Positions 1 to 9,702 are shown, numbered from the stretch's first letter. The stretch: DNA of 25,582 nucleotides from Gracilaria vermiculophylla (GCA_019155205.2 JAHNZQ020000010.1:727071-752652); one strand, 5' to 3'. A program made the numbers and translations. The notes: generated by a model not told the origin, from the sequence alone.

Positions 1-1395
1 TTTGGGTGATTCCTGGTACTGCGGGGACGTTAGCCTGGCGACTTGATCCAAAGCAGGTGTTTCTGTCAAGCGGGCTCCCCACCGGTTCTACTTTTGTAGG
101 GCGGATAACGGTGTTGGTCGGAAGACCAGGCGAGTACCGCGGGATCACCTGTGGACGTGGTGCCGTGGCGCACTGCACTTGGTTGGTGTTGATCTGTGTG
201 AGAACCTGACTTTGGGTCGGGTGCTTGGACTGTTGCGAACGACACCCATAACGAGCTTTTGACCCGGGGACCTAGGTCTTCCGGGAAGGCGACGTGGGAC
301 AGGCTTACCTCCGCTGAATCCGCGAGTTACCTTTATTGGTGCTCGTCTGCAGCGTACCTTGGGGTCTCATTAACTTCAGTTTGAAGCTGCGCAAGTTTTT
401 GCAAGAGACCAGAGAGGGCTGACTTGGTGAAGACATATCTTTTGGTCATTAACCATCCTCTGGAAGTCTCGTAAAGAGCGATGCGCCTTCTCCTAGAGCG
501 TAAGAGGAGGTAGACAGAAGAAAGCGCTTTCTACCCGGAAGAGCTCCGGGGGTCAGAGGTCCGACCTCTAGGGTGCGCGGAGCGCTGCTGGTGATCGTGC
601 CTGTGCCATCCGACCATTGATCTTATTAGTCGTTGTTCGTTATTGTTGTTGTTTGTTGTTTGTTGTTTGTTTTATTGTCGAATGTTTTCGGGCTTTTCGC
701 CGGGAGTGCATAGACGTCAGACCGGTTGCCAAAGTATGGAGTCCTTGGATGAAGTACAGGCATCCTGGTGGATACAGCGGAATGAAGAGATGTCAAAACG
801 ATAAGCCAGCTGAAGTACAAGCATGAAGAAGAAAAACCTGTGGGTTTGCACGAAAAGAAACCCCGCCAGGGGAGGGCACGCAAATTAAAATGACCAGTTG
901 GTGAAAGGATGCATACGGTATCCAATGTTTTACTTTCTTCTGGAGCTTGGTTTCTCGAGCAATTACTGTGCACTCCCACGTTTCAAGTCGGGAGACCAGA
1001 ATGTAGTATAGTGGGTAGCGCCCGCACAAGTGGTCAGTAGGATCAAGGAGGATCGTACTGGTCTGCGAAGCGCACAAGTGGCCCGACCCAGAAAGTGTAA
1101 GCAATAGGCATGGAGGATGGTGATGGCAGCATCAAAAGAGCTGTATGTATAAGAGTAGGAGCAGGATAGTGTTCTCTAATGGTGATGCAAAAAGACCTTA
1201 AAGGAATCTTGCTAACCTGTCGGTTCACCGTGAAGACCACTGCGGTCAATAGGTTAGACAGAAAGAGCTTAACATTCCTCACCAGGGATTCAGGAGCTCA
1301 CGAACCTCTCTAAGTATGATACGAAGCTCTGGTCTCTGTGCCGTCTATCCACGTAGCTACACTACTGAAGTGCAAAGCCCTTCAGGGAGGTTTTG
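1..1395. other. Unassigned left-flank sequence
   Basis: No gene is supportable here. The longest open frames (70-118 codons on both strands) overlap one another and show no recognisable motif. The stretch contains a TTGT-rich tract (about 634-675), three dyad-symmetric sequences at 519-569, and the 11-mer CGCACAAGTGG twice (1023 and 1071). Base composition is mixed and differs from the AT-rich spacer further right. It could be the flank of an unrecognised repeat, because it directly abuts a solo LTR at 1396, but it does not resemble the internal region of the LTR family found later in the window. Confidence 0.5.
634..675. repeat. TTGT/TTG-rich simple repeat
   Basis: Short low-complexity tract built from repeated TTGT and TTG units (GTTGTTTGTTGTTTG pattern). 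It is an imperfect microsatellite. Open frames crossing it translate to low-complexity Val/Cys/Leu or Asn/Thr/Gln runs and are not credible genes. Confidence 0.75.
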
Positions 1396-1947
1396 TGGGG
1401 TACTGTCAGCCCTCCTCTCGAGGCAGTAAAGCACAACGTCCGTTCGGAGTTTTTGTTGACTCCAAAGGTGCGTGTTCCTCATGGTGGTATCCGGTATACG
1501 CTGTCGCGAGCCGGGGGAATTCTGAAAGGAGATCCGCAAACACCAAGCCGAGGGGGGGTTCACTGGGCGGATAATGCTCCTAAAGGCGCTGCTATGAGGC
1601 GACCTGGGGATCGGTGGCTTAGAAACATGCGTTGATCGACGAGAGACTCCAACCGGAAAAGTAGAAGAAGACTCAAGGGTGCTTGTCTTTACTTCCCCAG
1701 AGATGGAGCTCATCCGGCAGATTAAGTATCAAGCCGGGAGCCCGCCTCGGCAGGTCTCGCTACTGTACTAATCACCTACCTAAATTAACTAAAATAAATA
1801 ACAACTCTACCGTTCCTCAAGGATACTGTAGCGCACGTGGGCGGGATTATGCACCACGTGACACAGCTAATAAAGTAAGAGCCCTTCTTCGGAATATTAT
1901 ACCTTAAGGCCAAACCACCCTATTTCCGTAGGAGCCACTGTACTACA
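1396..1947 (-). mobile_element. Solo LTR of the chromovirus family, minus strand
   Basis: This is the reverse complement of the ~553 bp LTR found six times at full length in the window. Read on the minus strand it begins TGTAGTACAGTGG at 1947 and ends CTGACAGTACCCCA at 1396, with shared landmarks in order: a G-box-like CACGTG, an ATTATTTATTTTAG-like AT block and the dyad CCTGCCGAGGCGGG. No gag or pol homology follows on either side, so it is a solo LTR. The immediate 5 bp flanks (TTTTG and TTTCC) do not form a clear target-site duplication, so the copy is old or one end is slightly misplaced. Confidence 0.85.
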
Positions 1948-2349
1948 TTTTCCTATGGCACTTTGCAGATTCACCGGATTCCGGAGAGGCCGTCCATATG
2001 AAAACGGTTATTGTCCCGGGCACGGTTCACGTCTATTTGCGCGGTGGATTCCGAAGGGACCGACCCGGCGCGTGTCGTGCGACTTGGCATGCGCGCGGTA
2101 GCCGCGGGCGGCCCGATGACTACAGTATTGGCACCGGCTGGGACCTGCCTTGCAAGGTTAATTTAGTATTTTTGTTATTTTATTTATTTAGTTATCTCGG
2201 CCATTTCGGCCATAGAGCTACAGTACTTACCGCGACGGCAATTCGGCCGTCGCGCCAAATAATCCGGAGGGAGCGAGGATCTTCGGTCTAAACTTACTTC
2301 CTATGCGTCTAACTCTCTCCACCTTGGAGTACTACGCAGTGAACTACGG
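1948..2349. other. GC-rich intergenic block with hairpins
   Basis: No convincing gene. The sequence is unusually rich in CG dinucleotides and short inverted repeats, most clearly a perfect 9-bp stem CGCGACGGC/GCCGTCGCG around an AATTCG loop at 2231-2254, with a GGCC-ATTTC-GGCC motif about 25 bp upstream. An AT-rich strip at about 2160-2195 interrupts it. It could be an LTR or promoter of another element, but no second copy exists in this window. Confidence 0.4.
2231..2254. repeat. Perfect 9-bp GC-rich inverted repeat
   Basis: Arms CGCGACGGC (2231-2239) and GCCGTCGCG (2246-2254) flank a 6-nt AATTCG loop. The hairpin would be stable as RNA or single-stranded DNA. No U-run follows and the context is eukaryotic, so a bacterial-type terminator reading is not appropriate. 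Function unknown. Confidence 0.7.
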
Positions 2350-2952
2350 ATGTCAACCGCCCGTGACGCCGACAACCATTGTCTGGAATATTTTTCCCTT
2401 CTTTCAGGTTCGCCCTCGTACGAGGTTATCTCCACTGGACCTCCGGTTTATCCCTTTTGGACTACGTCCGCCACCCGCTCAACGCGGCTTGCCCGAAACC
2501 CGCGCGGCCCAATAGATAACTTGGCCGCGCCGAGGTGGCCCGATATACTACAGGAGTTCTCATCCAGCATTACCGAAACTGCCTCACTCCCTGGTCTGGC
2601 CGGATCCTCAGTTTCTCCATTTGTCTTCCTCCTGCACCTGTTGCGACGGCTTACCCCCGGAATTACGCCCGGCTCGTGTGACTCGCCCGAGAAAGGCTCT
2701 GCCCCTAAACCACCTCTCGAGAGGGAGGTTCGAACATCCTTCGTGAAATTTTCCCCTTTTGGGGTATTGCACTACAACTACCGCTATGGATATACTCGAC
2801 ACTGTCCACTGCTGCGTATTGGCATCAATAGAAATATGCTCTTACGACTTAGATTACCACTACTAACTAGACTTGACCCAAGGGTCACGGCGCACGCCAA
2901 ATCAGTTGGTAATTTGCTTACTAAACTGCACATTCAATTTCAACAAGATTAG
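2350..2952 (+). CDS. Uncertain 200-aa hypothetical ORF
   Basis: An ATG-started frame of 200 codons stays open and its first two thirds favour G or C at third positions, which is better than expected by chance in this region. The predicted protein is rich in Pro, Ser, Arg and Leu, with no recognisable domain, no signal peptide and no clear membrane segment. The last ~50 codons run into AT-richer sequence and are less protein-like. A pyrimidine stretch ending CTTTCAG near 2400 resembles a splice acceptor, so the true structure could start upstream or be spliced. It stands alone between a solo LTR and an AT-rich spacer. It may be a chance frame or a relic of an unrecognised element. Confidence 0.25.
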   Translation: MSTARDADNHCLEYFSLLSGSPSYEVISTGPPVYPFWTTSATRSTRLARNPRGPIDNLAAPRWPDILQEFSSSITETASLPGLAGSSVSPFVFLLHLLRRLTPGITPGSCDSPEKGSAPKPPLEREVRTSFVKFSPFGVLHYNYRYGYTRHCPLLRIGINRNMLLRLRLPLLTRLDPRVTAHAKSVGNLLTKLHIQFQQD

Positions 2953-3337
2953 ACCAATAATTTTATTTCTGAATATAATCGCATTCAACTTTGAGTAACT
3001 TGTTACAGTTAAGCAAAAAAAAGAACTGGCCAGCGTTAGTATAGAGTACACGTCAAGGACCACAAGATACAGGTTTAACAAACAGTTGTTAAAAATAGTG
3101 CTGTGAATTTCAAAACTCCAGACTATCTCGCGCGTCTGGGGGCTGAATATAACGAGCCTATCATAATAGAACATGTCATATTATATATTTTTCATAATAG
3201 GGCTTCTGATGCTTTACTGATATCCAATACTGCAGATATTAGATTCATTGCGTTTTTTAAGATTTACCATTTTTTTTTCTTTCTTATTTTTGGAATCAAT
3301 GTAAGAGAGAATAATTTCATTATAAATATGCATTAAG

Positions 3338-3366
3338 CTATATATATGTTTATATATATATTTTTT
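3338..3366. repeat. TA-rich low-complexity tract
   Basis: Two TATATATAT runs followed by a T-run within the AT-rich spacer. A simple-sequence feature with no further interpretation. Confidence 0.7.
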
Positions 3367-3518
3367 TATTTTTGGTTTTGATGCAAGTATTTAAGAGTTT
3401 ATTAATGCTGTAAATAAGCAAAGTACACCGCGTTTTATTTCTTGTTTATATGTCCATAATAGAAAAAATGTAAATCGCATTTAGTTTAAGAAAATGGTTT
3501 TTTAAGGCATTATAAATT

Positions 3519-3586
3519 GTGTTGAAGATCAAATATCTTACTGACATTAAAGATATTGAAACATGTGAAATACATTTCTTCAACAC
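3519..3586. repeat. Nested inverted repeats (imperfect hairpin)
   Basis: Outer arms GTGTTGAAGA (3519-3528) and TCTTCAACAC (3577-3586) are perfect 10-bp complements. Inner arms AATATCTT and AAGATATT (about 3533-3557) are also complementary. Together they form a long but asymmetric hairpin. It could be a structured RNA, a miniature element relic or coincidence in AT-rich DNA. Confidence 0.45.
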
Positions 3587-4374
3587 TTATATTCGTAGAT
3601 AAAAATAAAAAATGAAAAGCGTGGAAGCTAGGGCTTGATGTGGAATTTTGGTGCAAGAAATATATGAAAGGTCTCGTCTACACGAGTTTCTGCAATTGCT
3701 TTGATATGTTTTTAAAACTATACCGTGACATACTTCGTCACCATGATTAATTGTGTTGCACTTAAGATGGCATTGGTGATCGGAGAGTGACTAAAAGAAT
3801 TTGATCATCTTATATTTTGCATTTCATTGAAGCAAGTATAATTAAGTACAAAAAAGATGAATTTAAAAATTTTCCTTAGTGAAGTGTCAGCGTGCTGCAG
3901 ATCGAAGACGCTATCACTAAGCCCGCTGACAGTAAACAGAGCTAGGGATTCACACTCTGAACTTCTTTTGAGTAGTACAGCAATTCAAACGCCCACGGAG
4001 AACCATAATTATTTCATTGACTCATTTGGTGTGCTTTTGCCGAAAACTTTATCTTATACTATCATTGAGCATAATCTCTTCAAAAGGTATATTTTGTTGG
4101 CAAAAACCATCGAAATGATATTTATCAGTATCTAATGCAATTTGTGTTTGAAGCTTTTGGAATCCTCTCGTGCGCAGAATAAAGAGTACTTTTTTTCATA
4201 TAACTGTTATTCCTATTGCCCAATAGTCATACATTATCCTTCTTACTAAAGATGATGTGATTCATTTTCCGGAAGAATGAATATGATTGAGGTTTCTGTT
4301 TGGAAAGAGATCATGCTTTCAAGTCGAGGAAGAATTTCCTTTTTTTTCGTGAATCCTTTCAATGTGCCTCTTTT

Positions 4375-5221
4375 TTAAAAAAAAACGCTGTTAGAAGGGT
4401 TCTGTGGTATTTGCTTCTGAATTTTTGGTTCAATCGCTAAAGCTTTGTCACACCATACCTTCACATAGAAGTTTCTCGCAAACTTTGCTCCACAAATATA
4501 GCAAGAATATGGTTTCTCTCCAGAATGAGAGGCCATGTGCTGAGATGAAAACGTAAAACAGGACGGTCAGAGAAATAAATCTTCAAAAACTGCTACAGAA
4601 TATCATTTCATGCGTTTTAACAAACCTTAGAGAGGTCTTTTTGACGTCAAGTTTTGAATACAAGAGCATAGAATAGGCTTCCACGGTTAGTAGAAGAGGT
4701 CAGTAAAAAAACAATGGGTAAGAAAACGTACCTCCTTTGTAACCAAAAGACTTGGAACAAACTTCGCACTGGTAAGGCTTGAGCCCCAGATGAGTAGCGT
4801 TTACATGCAAGGTTCGTTTTGAAGGAGAGGTGAATTTCTTTCCACAGTAAGAACACAAAAAATGAGCATCTCTTGGTCCTGATGGGACTTTTGAACGGGC
4901 ATGGAACACAGACAAATGTTGATTAAATTGTTCGACGGATGAAAATATCCTCGAACATTTGCTGCATTCCATTACAGTTCCACTCGAATTTCCAATCGGT
5001 GTTGGAGAGGATACAATTTGCGAATTGTTCGACAGCGAATCTAAGCCCGATGAAGTCCCATCTGGAAGAGATGACTTAGATTCTTTCGACTTGTGAATAG
5101 AATTTGACAAGGCTGTAGGACGATCTTGTGTTGGAGAAGACGATGATCCGTTGCGCGAAGAGGAACCGTCACGACGACTGTCGTTTGACTTGAACCCATG
5201 GACAATATCCGAGAGGTCCAT
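4375..5221 (-). CDS. C2H2 zinc-finger protein, spliced
   Basis: Exon 1 starts at ATG 5221-5219, fixed by an in-frame TAA 15-17 nt upstream, and runs to 4732 before a GTACGT donor. The first ~85 residues are Ser/Asn/Asp-rich and likely disordered. Then come finger 1 (C-x2-C-x12-H-x4-H, start CSKCSRIF), finger 2 (start CSYCGKKF, same spacing) and the first half of finger 3 (CEVCSKSFGYKG). A second exon at 4539-4459, after a pyrimidine-rich acceptor CTCAG, supplies HMASH, the canonical linker SGEKPY and half of a fourth finger (CYICGAKF). That finger lacks its histidines unless a further exon follows the GTATGG donor at 4458; otherwise the frame reads on to TAA 4377-4375. Exon 1 ends in phase 1 but HMASH is in phase 0, and about four finger residues are missing, so a small extra exon or a lesion must lie in 4731-4540. 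Probable nuclear DNA-binding regulator; target unknown. Confidence 0.75.
4540..4731 (-). other. Probable intron region of the zinc-finger gene
   Basis: On the minus strand a GTACGT donor (4731) and a pyrimidine-tract acceptor ending CTCAG (4540) bound 192 nt of AT-richer sequence between two halves of a single zinc finger. Direct joining gives the wrong phase and drops about four residues (11 nt), so either a micro-exon lies inside or the gene is damaged. This is the clearest intron signal in the window. Confidence 0.55.
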
Positions 5222-5540
5222 ATTGGTTGAATTGTTTTACAAGCAGCTAATGCCGTAAAGTTGGGCAGGACATTTAAGTCCAAAAAGAATGCAGTCCGAG
5301 AAACTTCAAACACACTCATTCCAGTGCAGCACTGGGGGGTCGGCAAGGTAACGGATTCAGTGGATCAGGTTATAATCTGCGATTCAGTGCCGCCTATGAG
5401 AATAACTGAATGAAATATTAAAGAGAGTAGCTGGAGAGAAGAGCGTGAACAAAACAGAGTTTTGCAGATCAGCACTGGGAGGGATGACGGTCGCTTACCT
5501 GCAAAGAATTTGAGAAGTCAAGAATCAGAGCAATAAAAAA

Positions 5541-5584
5541 TGACCATTGGATAAAAGGCACCATTGATGTGCATCCAATGGTCA
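5541..5584. promoter_or_regulatory. 12-bp inverted repeat carrying CCAAT boxes
   Basis: TGACCATTGGAT (5541-5552) and ATCCAATGGTCA (5573-5584) are perfect reverse complements separated by 20 nt. Each arm contains ATTGG/CCAAT, the core bound by NF-Y-type factors. It lies about 320 bp upstream of the zinc-finger start. Symmetry and core motif are seen; a regulatory role is inference. Confidence 0.4.
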
Positions 5585-6192
5585 ACAAACACATGAAAAA
5601 AAGAAAATGAGCCACACTGTATTATAAAAGAGAGACAGGGTCAGTATGGATCGGCAGGAGTGAAGAAAAGCACGTGATCAGTGGGAACTGAGTGAATACC
5701 GAAAGCAATTGGGAAGGATATTGAAAGGACATTGGAAGGAGGAGTTCCTCAAGGTTCAGAGAGCGGGGTTTCATATCTTGAGAATAAAAGAATATAGAGC
5801 GGAAGACGCCATCGGAGGGGGAATACACAGTGCACCCATTTTACGCATTAAAATAGGTTGAAGTGAGCTGATGTTGGCAGTATGAAGTGAGTGGGGTACC
5901 GGAGCACTTGGGGAGGAGGTGCGATCGCAGGAGGTATCGCGACATGGCGAAAGGAGGGGTGGGTAGCCAAGATCGTGAACTGAGAGTTGGGTGGCCAGGG
6001 ATGGGACAGCAAGGGTAGTTTGTTTTGCCACCATGGCGATGGCGAGTGGCATTGGGCGGTGCCGTAGGCAGGCGGTGGCAGAACGAGGAACGCTGCGGCG
6101 GAAGTTTACGACAGTCGGGTTCAGGGTGTCTTTTGAGAGGAGTACATATGCGCAACGAGCTATTCAGAACGGCCAATAGCCGACGCTGACAG

Positions 6193-6272
6193 CACGTGAC
6201 ACACGTGCGCACGCACCGATTTTTGACACGCGTTGATGATCTGGACAAGTTGTGCTGCTGTGGATGACGTCA
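6193..6272. promoter_or_regulatory. Paired CACGTG boxes and a TGACGTCA palindrome
   Basis: CACGTG occurs at 6193-6198 and 6202-6207, and the 8-bp palindrome TGACGTCA at 6265-6272. These are the classical bHLH/bZIP (E/G-box) and CREB/ATF-type bZIP sites. Three palindromic sites within 80 bp in the spacer between divergent genes suggests a regulatory module, most likely for the DDT gene about 840 bp downstream. No expression evidence is available. Confidence 0.35.
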
Positions 6273-7107
6273 CCGCACGCTGGATTGAAAGCAGCGAGCA
6301 GAGTAGAGAGTGCTCGAAGTGTACGCCATGCGCGAGTGCCAGTGTTGGCTGTGGAAGTGATCGGTGCTTTGGATTCAGAGCACCCCGACCGGCACTGTGT
6401 ACAGCTGCCTCACGGCTTGGTATGAAGGCGATGCGCGTGCAACTTGGGCTGACCGGATCGGACTCTCGGGCTTGCGGTTGCGCGCAGACCAGTGATGCTG
6501 GCCGCGCTTCGTAAATTGCTGCGTGTGATTCAGTGCGCTTAAGGTGCCGAGCGCTGCAAGTTTTCTTCTCATTGAATCGATACGGAGTGACATGAAGGCG
6601 GTGCAGGTGGGCTTGGAATCCACTGCTTAAGCATCGCGTTAGCCGTGCTGGCAGTGGCACTGAGCAGCAATGGAAAGATCAGGGCGCGCATGGATGACCG
6701 TTCCGGCAGCGAGTACGAGGCATGCTGAACAAGCAGCACTGGAACTAGCCTCGACATGAACCCTTGCACCGCCAGTGAATTCCTAGCCAAGAGCCTGTCG
6801 ACATGCGCAGCAACCAAGCTCAAGGCCCACACTGTGCACCACCATGGCACGTACTCCACGAATGCCACGTGTACACTGCAAGTCGTGGTACGCTGCGGCG
6901 TCGATGACGTGTGTCTACCGACGTCGACCCGATGCCGTCGAATGCACCTGTAACCCTTTCCACTCGTGGCGTGCCAAGGGCACATGATGGTGCATTACAA
7001 ATTCGTATACCGTGCGCCAAACCCGCTTCATGTAGCGTCCGGCACCTCCTCGCGTTGTTAACGCCTCCACCGCCGTGGCCTCCATCACCTCTGTCGCGCG
7101 CCGAACA

Positions 7108-8061
7108 ATGGGTCGCGAGTCGGCCAGCCACCCAGCTGCCGATGCGCTTTCTGCAGGCGACCAGCCGCACCCCCTGCAGCTTTGCACCACGCAGCAAGTC
7201 CAAGTCATGTCCGATCTCGAGCGCGTTCAGCGCAAGTGGCAGATGGCTTCTTGCAACCACTTCTTAGACGTGTTTGGTTCGCACCTGCCGCTCAAGGACG
7301 TTTCCGAGGACACAGCCGAGGACTTGACGCCAGAAGCCCTCGAGCGCGCCATCGCTGTTCCAGAGCGCAGCGCCCAGTCTTGTGCTCTGCTCCGCGATGT
7401 CATCATGACTCTTCTCGTCGCGCTCGACGCCGTCTCCTTGAAGAGCGTCCGCACATCTTGGTTTCATGCCTTGGGAGTACTTGTGGCTGCAAACGTCGAG
7501 CTCTTTGGCGATTGCTTTCAATTCGGCACTAACGTTCTCGAACAATACGAAAATGGCATGGACTTCCTCACACACGCCAGTTGGCACATTCGCCTTGGCC
7601 TTTTGCTTGCTTTGTGTGATGTGGCCGCTGAGCGCGCCAAGTGCGTCCGTGACGCCATCCGCGAGAGCGAACTTTTGAGCACGCCCTCTAACAGCGACTT
7701 AGACGACAAGGGCTACCGACTGCAGCCATTGGGGCGCTGCAGTCAGCGTCGTTTCCACTTCAAGGTCGGAAAGACGCGCATATATTCGGGCTACAAGCGA
7801 AAGGGCAACGGCGCCTTGTTGGTCGAGTGCTCCGACTCGAAGAGCATGGGCCTATTAGCCGACGCGCTCGGCAGCAGCCCGTATCACCGCGACGTAGCCT
7901 TAGCGAAAGACATCCGCACCAAGTTTCTGGCCCCGCTGCAAGAGCTTGAAGAACGTGCGCGTCGCAAAGCGGAACGAAAGCTTATTGACCAACGCCAGCG
8001 TGAAGAGTCGCGACGAAGAAACGCCGCCAGGCCACGCAGATCCAATGCCGCCTACCTTTAA
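7108..8061 (+). CDS. DDT/WHIM-domain chromatin-remodelling-type protein
   Basis: Single open exon, 317 residues, from the first ATG (7108, context ACAATGG) after an in-frame TAG at 7033. Residues ~44-108 match a DDT domain: HFLDVFGSHLPL, then the acidic TAEDLTPEALERAI, then LLRDVIMTLLVAL. Residues ~151-188 (WHIRLGLLLALCD and VRDAIRES) resemble WHIM1. Residues ~203-230 (YRLQPLGR, FHFKVGKTRIY) match the WSD/WHIM3 pattern of a PLGR core then an aromatic and RIY. The C-terminus (~278-312) is a highly charged Arg/Lys/Glu helix. DDT-WHIM proteins partner ISWI ATPases, reading linker DNA and nucleosome spacing (BAZ, Itc1, RINGLET families); nuclear action is inferred. It is far shorter than BAZ-type proteins and has no PHD finger or bromodomain. 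Its strong G/C third-position preference differs from the flanking repeats, supporting a real gene. Confidence 0.8.
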   Translation: MGRESASHPAADALSAGDQPHPLQLCTTQQVQVMSDLERVQRKWQMASCNHFLDVFGSHLPLKDVSEDTAEDLTPEALERAIAVPERSAQSCALLRDVIMTLLVALDAVSLKSVRTSWFHALGVLVAANVELFGDCFQFGTNVLEQYENGMDFLTHASWHIRLGLLLALCDVAAERAKCVRDAIRESELLSTPSNSDLDDKGYRLQPLGRCSQRRFHFKVGKTRIYSGYKRKGNGALLVECSDSKSMGLLADALGSSPYHRDVALAKDIRTKFLAPLQELEERARRKAERKLIDQRQREESRRRNAARPRRSNAAYL

Positions 8062-8860
8062 CACAAACACTTTTTCTTTCCATGTCGCATCACCAACGCG
8101 GCAAAGGCTACTGCGTTCGCACCGACTGTGCAGTTCACAGCAACAGCAAAATGCTGTTTGGCTGTTTCACTGAGCAAAACTAGTGCATCGTTGATCCACT
8201 TCTTCGTCATTACCGGCGCCATGTTCCACACTACATGTCTCCATGAGACACGCATCCATACTGAAGAGCCGACGCTGATCTTTACTTTCCGCATCTTGAT
8301 CTTAGCTCGAGTGCTTTGCAACCATCATATTGTCCATAGATCCAGCCGAGCGGTGCTTTGATAGCTTTTTTAGTGGACAGATGTTTGCTGAGAAGAATGC
8401 GTGGCACTTGTTTTGAGTAGTACGGCTGCAACATTTTCATGGCTCCGCATGTAGAGCTGCAAACATTTCCAACGGTTTAGGTGTCATGCTTTCGATCAAA
8501 CATGTCTACAGCGATTTAGCTTGCGTCGTGTGATCAGCTCTGGAACACAAACTGTACGATTGCAGTGTCGAGCTTCTCTAAATAATTTCAACAGTCTGAA
8601 CACCTCTATTTCTGAAGACGGCAGCCATGAAGTCTACCCCCCATCATATTTTGGTACAGGCCGTGAAATCTGAATAAAACCACCCCCTACTTCTACAGTT
8701 GTCCCTGAACAACCCTTTTTTCCCTGAAGCACACTCATTCATACGCATAAGACTAACATTCGTAACTTATCTGTCAAGTTATATTACTCTACGACAATGT
8801 CTATGTCCTCCAGTAATCCAATCGCGATAAAGACCTGCGAAATACGATTAAAGTTTCATT
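8062..8860. other. 3' flank of the DDT gene, no gene seen
   Basis: No supportable coding sequence. The first ~250 bp remain fairly GC-rich and may be 3' UTR. An AATAAA (8673-8678) is the clearest polyadenylation-like hexamer, though its distance of about 610 bp from the stop makes assignment to the gene uncertain. From about 8640 the composition shifts toward AT and probably belongs to the Tc1-like element that follows. Confidence 0.4.
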
Positions 8861-9690
8861 ATGTCTTCTCTGTCGCTTTCAAAGAGGCGCGCGCTACACA
8901 GTAGTGTCAAAATCAGACTTGTTCCACCTCAGTCTTCCTCACGTCTCCAAGAACCAAATTGCAAAACATTGAGACGTGATAAATCCCTTCCCGATAAAGA
9001 AAAAGGAATGATGTTGGCTGTCAAAGCTCACTGTTGCTGGCAAAGAGAAATTACCGACACTTTAAACTGCTCTAGAACTGTTATACATAACTTTTTAGAA
9101 AACCCCGAACGAATACAATATGCTATTTAAAAAATCTATCAATAAAAATTTGACCCCAACCGCAAAAAAAGCTCTTTTTTGTGCAGCATCTAAAAGTAAC
9201 TCAAATGAACCTCTTTGAGTGCTTAAAATTTTTTGTTATTACAGGTTTTTGTCCACAGACTGCAAAAGTTCTTGAAAGAAGAAGCAGTGATAATATATAA
9301 AACGTTACGATCGATGCTGATGATCATGGAACGTCATAAAACCGAAAAATAAATACAGAATCGTGAAATACCAACGTTGTTCTAAGAATAGTAGAAAACC
9401 ATCAATGCTTTGTGATGAGAAAAAGTACAATCTTGACGGTTTAAATGTTTTTGTCTACTATTGGCATGAAATTAAAGACATTTAAGTTCTACGTTCAAAA
9501 AGGCAACGTATTGAAGAGTCGATCATGCTGTGAAAAGCTTATTCATTTTATGGTCTACGGAAAGCAATGGTTTGCAAAAGAAAATATGCATTCTAAGTAC
9601 CCTTCTCACAGGCTTAATTTGGACAATGGTTTAATTTGGGCTTGCCTAAAACAAAATAGCGTCGGCACTCTTCTGCATCGTTATTGACCC
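8861..9690 (+). pseudogene. Decayed Tc1-like transposase
   Basis: The 5' frame (8861-9130, 89 codons) encodes a helix-turn-helix segment typical of Tc1-family N-termini: DKEKGMMLAVK, REITDTLNCS, TVIHNFLENPER. After several stops, CDEKKYNLDG (about 9411-9440) gives the first catalytic Asp with the usual downstream motif, followed in the same frame by VYYWHEIKD and, after a TAA, SKRQ and SIML-stop-KAYS. There the expected Trp codon has become TGA. A later LDNG (about 9620) may be the remains of the second catalytic Asp region. The third acidic residue is not found and the next transposon begins immediately downstream. The element is dead. Terminal inverted repeats could not be found by eye. Confidence 0.75.
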
Positions 9691-9702
9691 GTTCATAGAA
9701 GT

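Larger units (their letters stand above)
2953..4374. other. AT-rich intergenic spacer
   Basis: About 1.4 kb with no supportable gene. The open frames here (up to 92 codons) are AT-driven and have no motifs. It contains a TA-dinucleotide tract (about 3338-3366) and an inverted-repeat structure at 3519-3586. It lies just downstream of the zinc-finger gene on the minus strand, so part of it probably serves as that gene's 3' end or later exons. Confidence 0.55.
5222..7107. promoter_or_regulatory. Divergent intergenic region between the two host genes
   Basis: About 1.9 kb separates the zinc-finger start (minus) from the DDT gene start (plus), so both promoters should lie here. The first half is moderately AT-rich and contains a 12-bp inverted repeat built on CCAAT boxes (5541-5584). 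The second half is GC-rich and holds two CACGTG motifs and a perfect TGACGTCA. Many frames of 60-166 codons are open on both strands in 6160-7100, as expected from high GC; none has a recognisable domain and they overlap each other. Confidence 0.45.

Noticed and set aside
3857..4135. 92-codon ORF in the AT-rich spacer
   Set aside because: No motif, AT-driven composition and no supporting context.
6420..6620. Possible ~170-bp imperfect direct repeat (ATGAAGGCG-TGC motifs at 6421 and 6592)
   Set aside because: Similarity by eye is patchy and limited to short words; it cannot be supported without an alignment.
6160..6985. Several 80-166 codon ORFs on both strands upstream of the DDT gene
   Set aside because: They overlap each other in a GC-rich stretch, lack recognisable motifs, and have no consistent strand or composition signal.
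7075..7107. Extension of the DDT protein to an upstream GTG
   Set aside because: In a eukaryotic context the first in-frame ATG at 7108 is the natural start; the extra 11 residues carry no domain signal.
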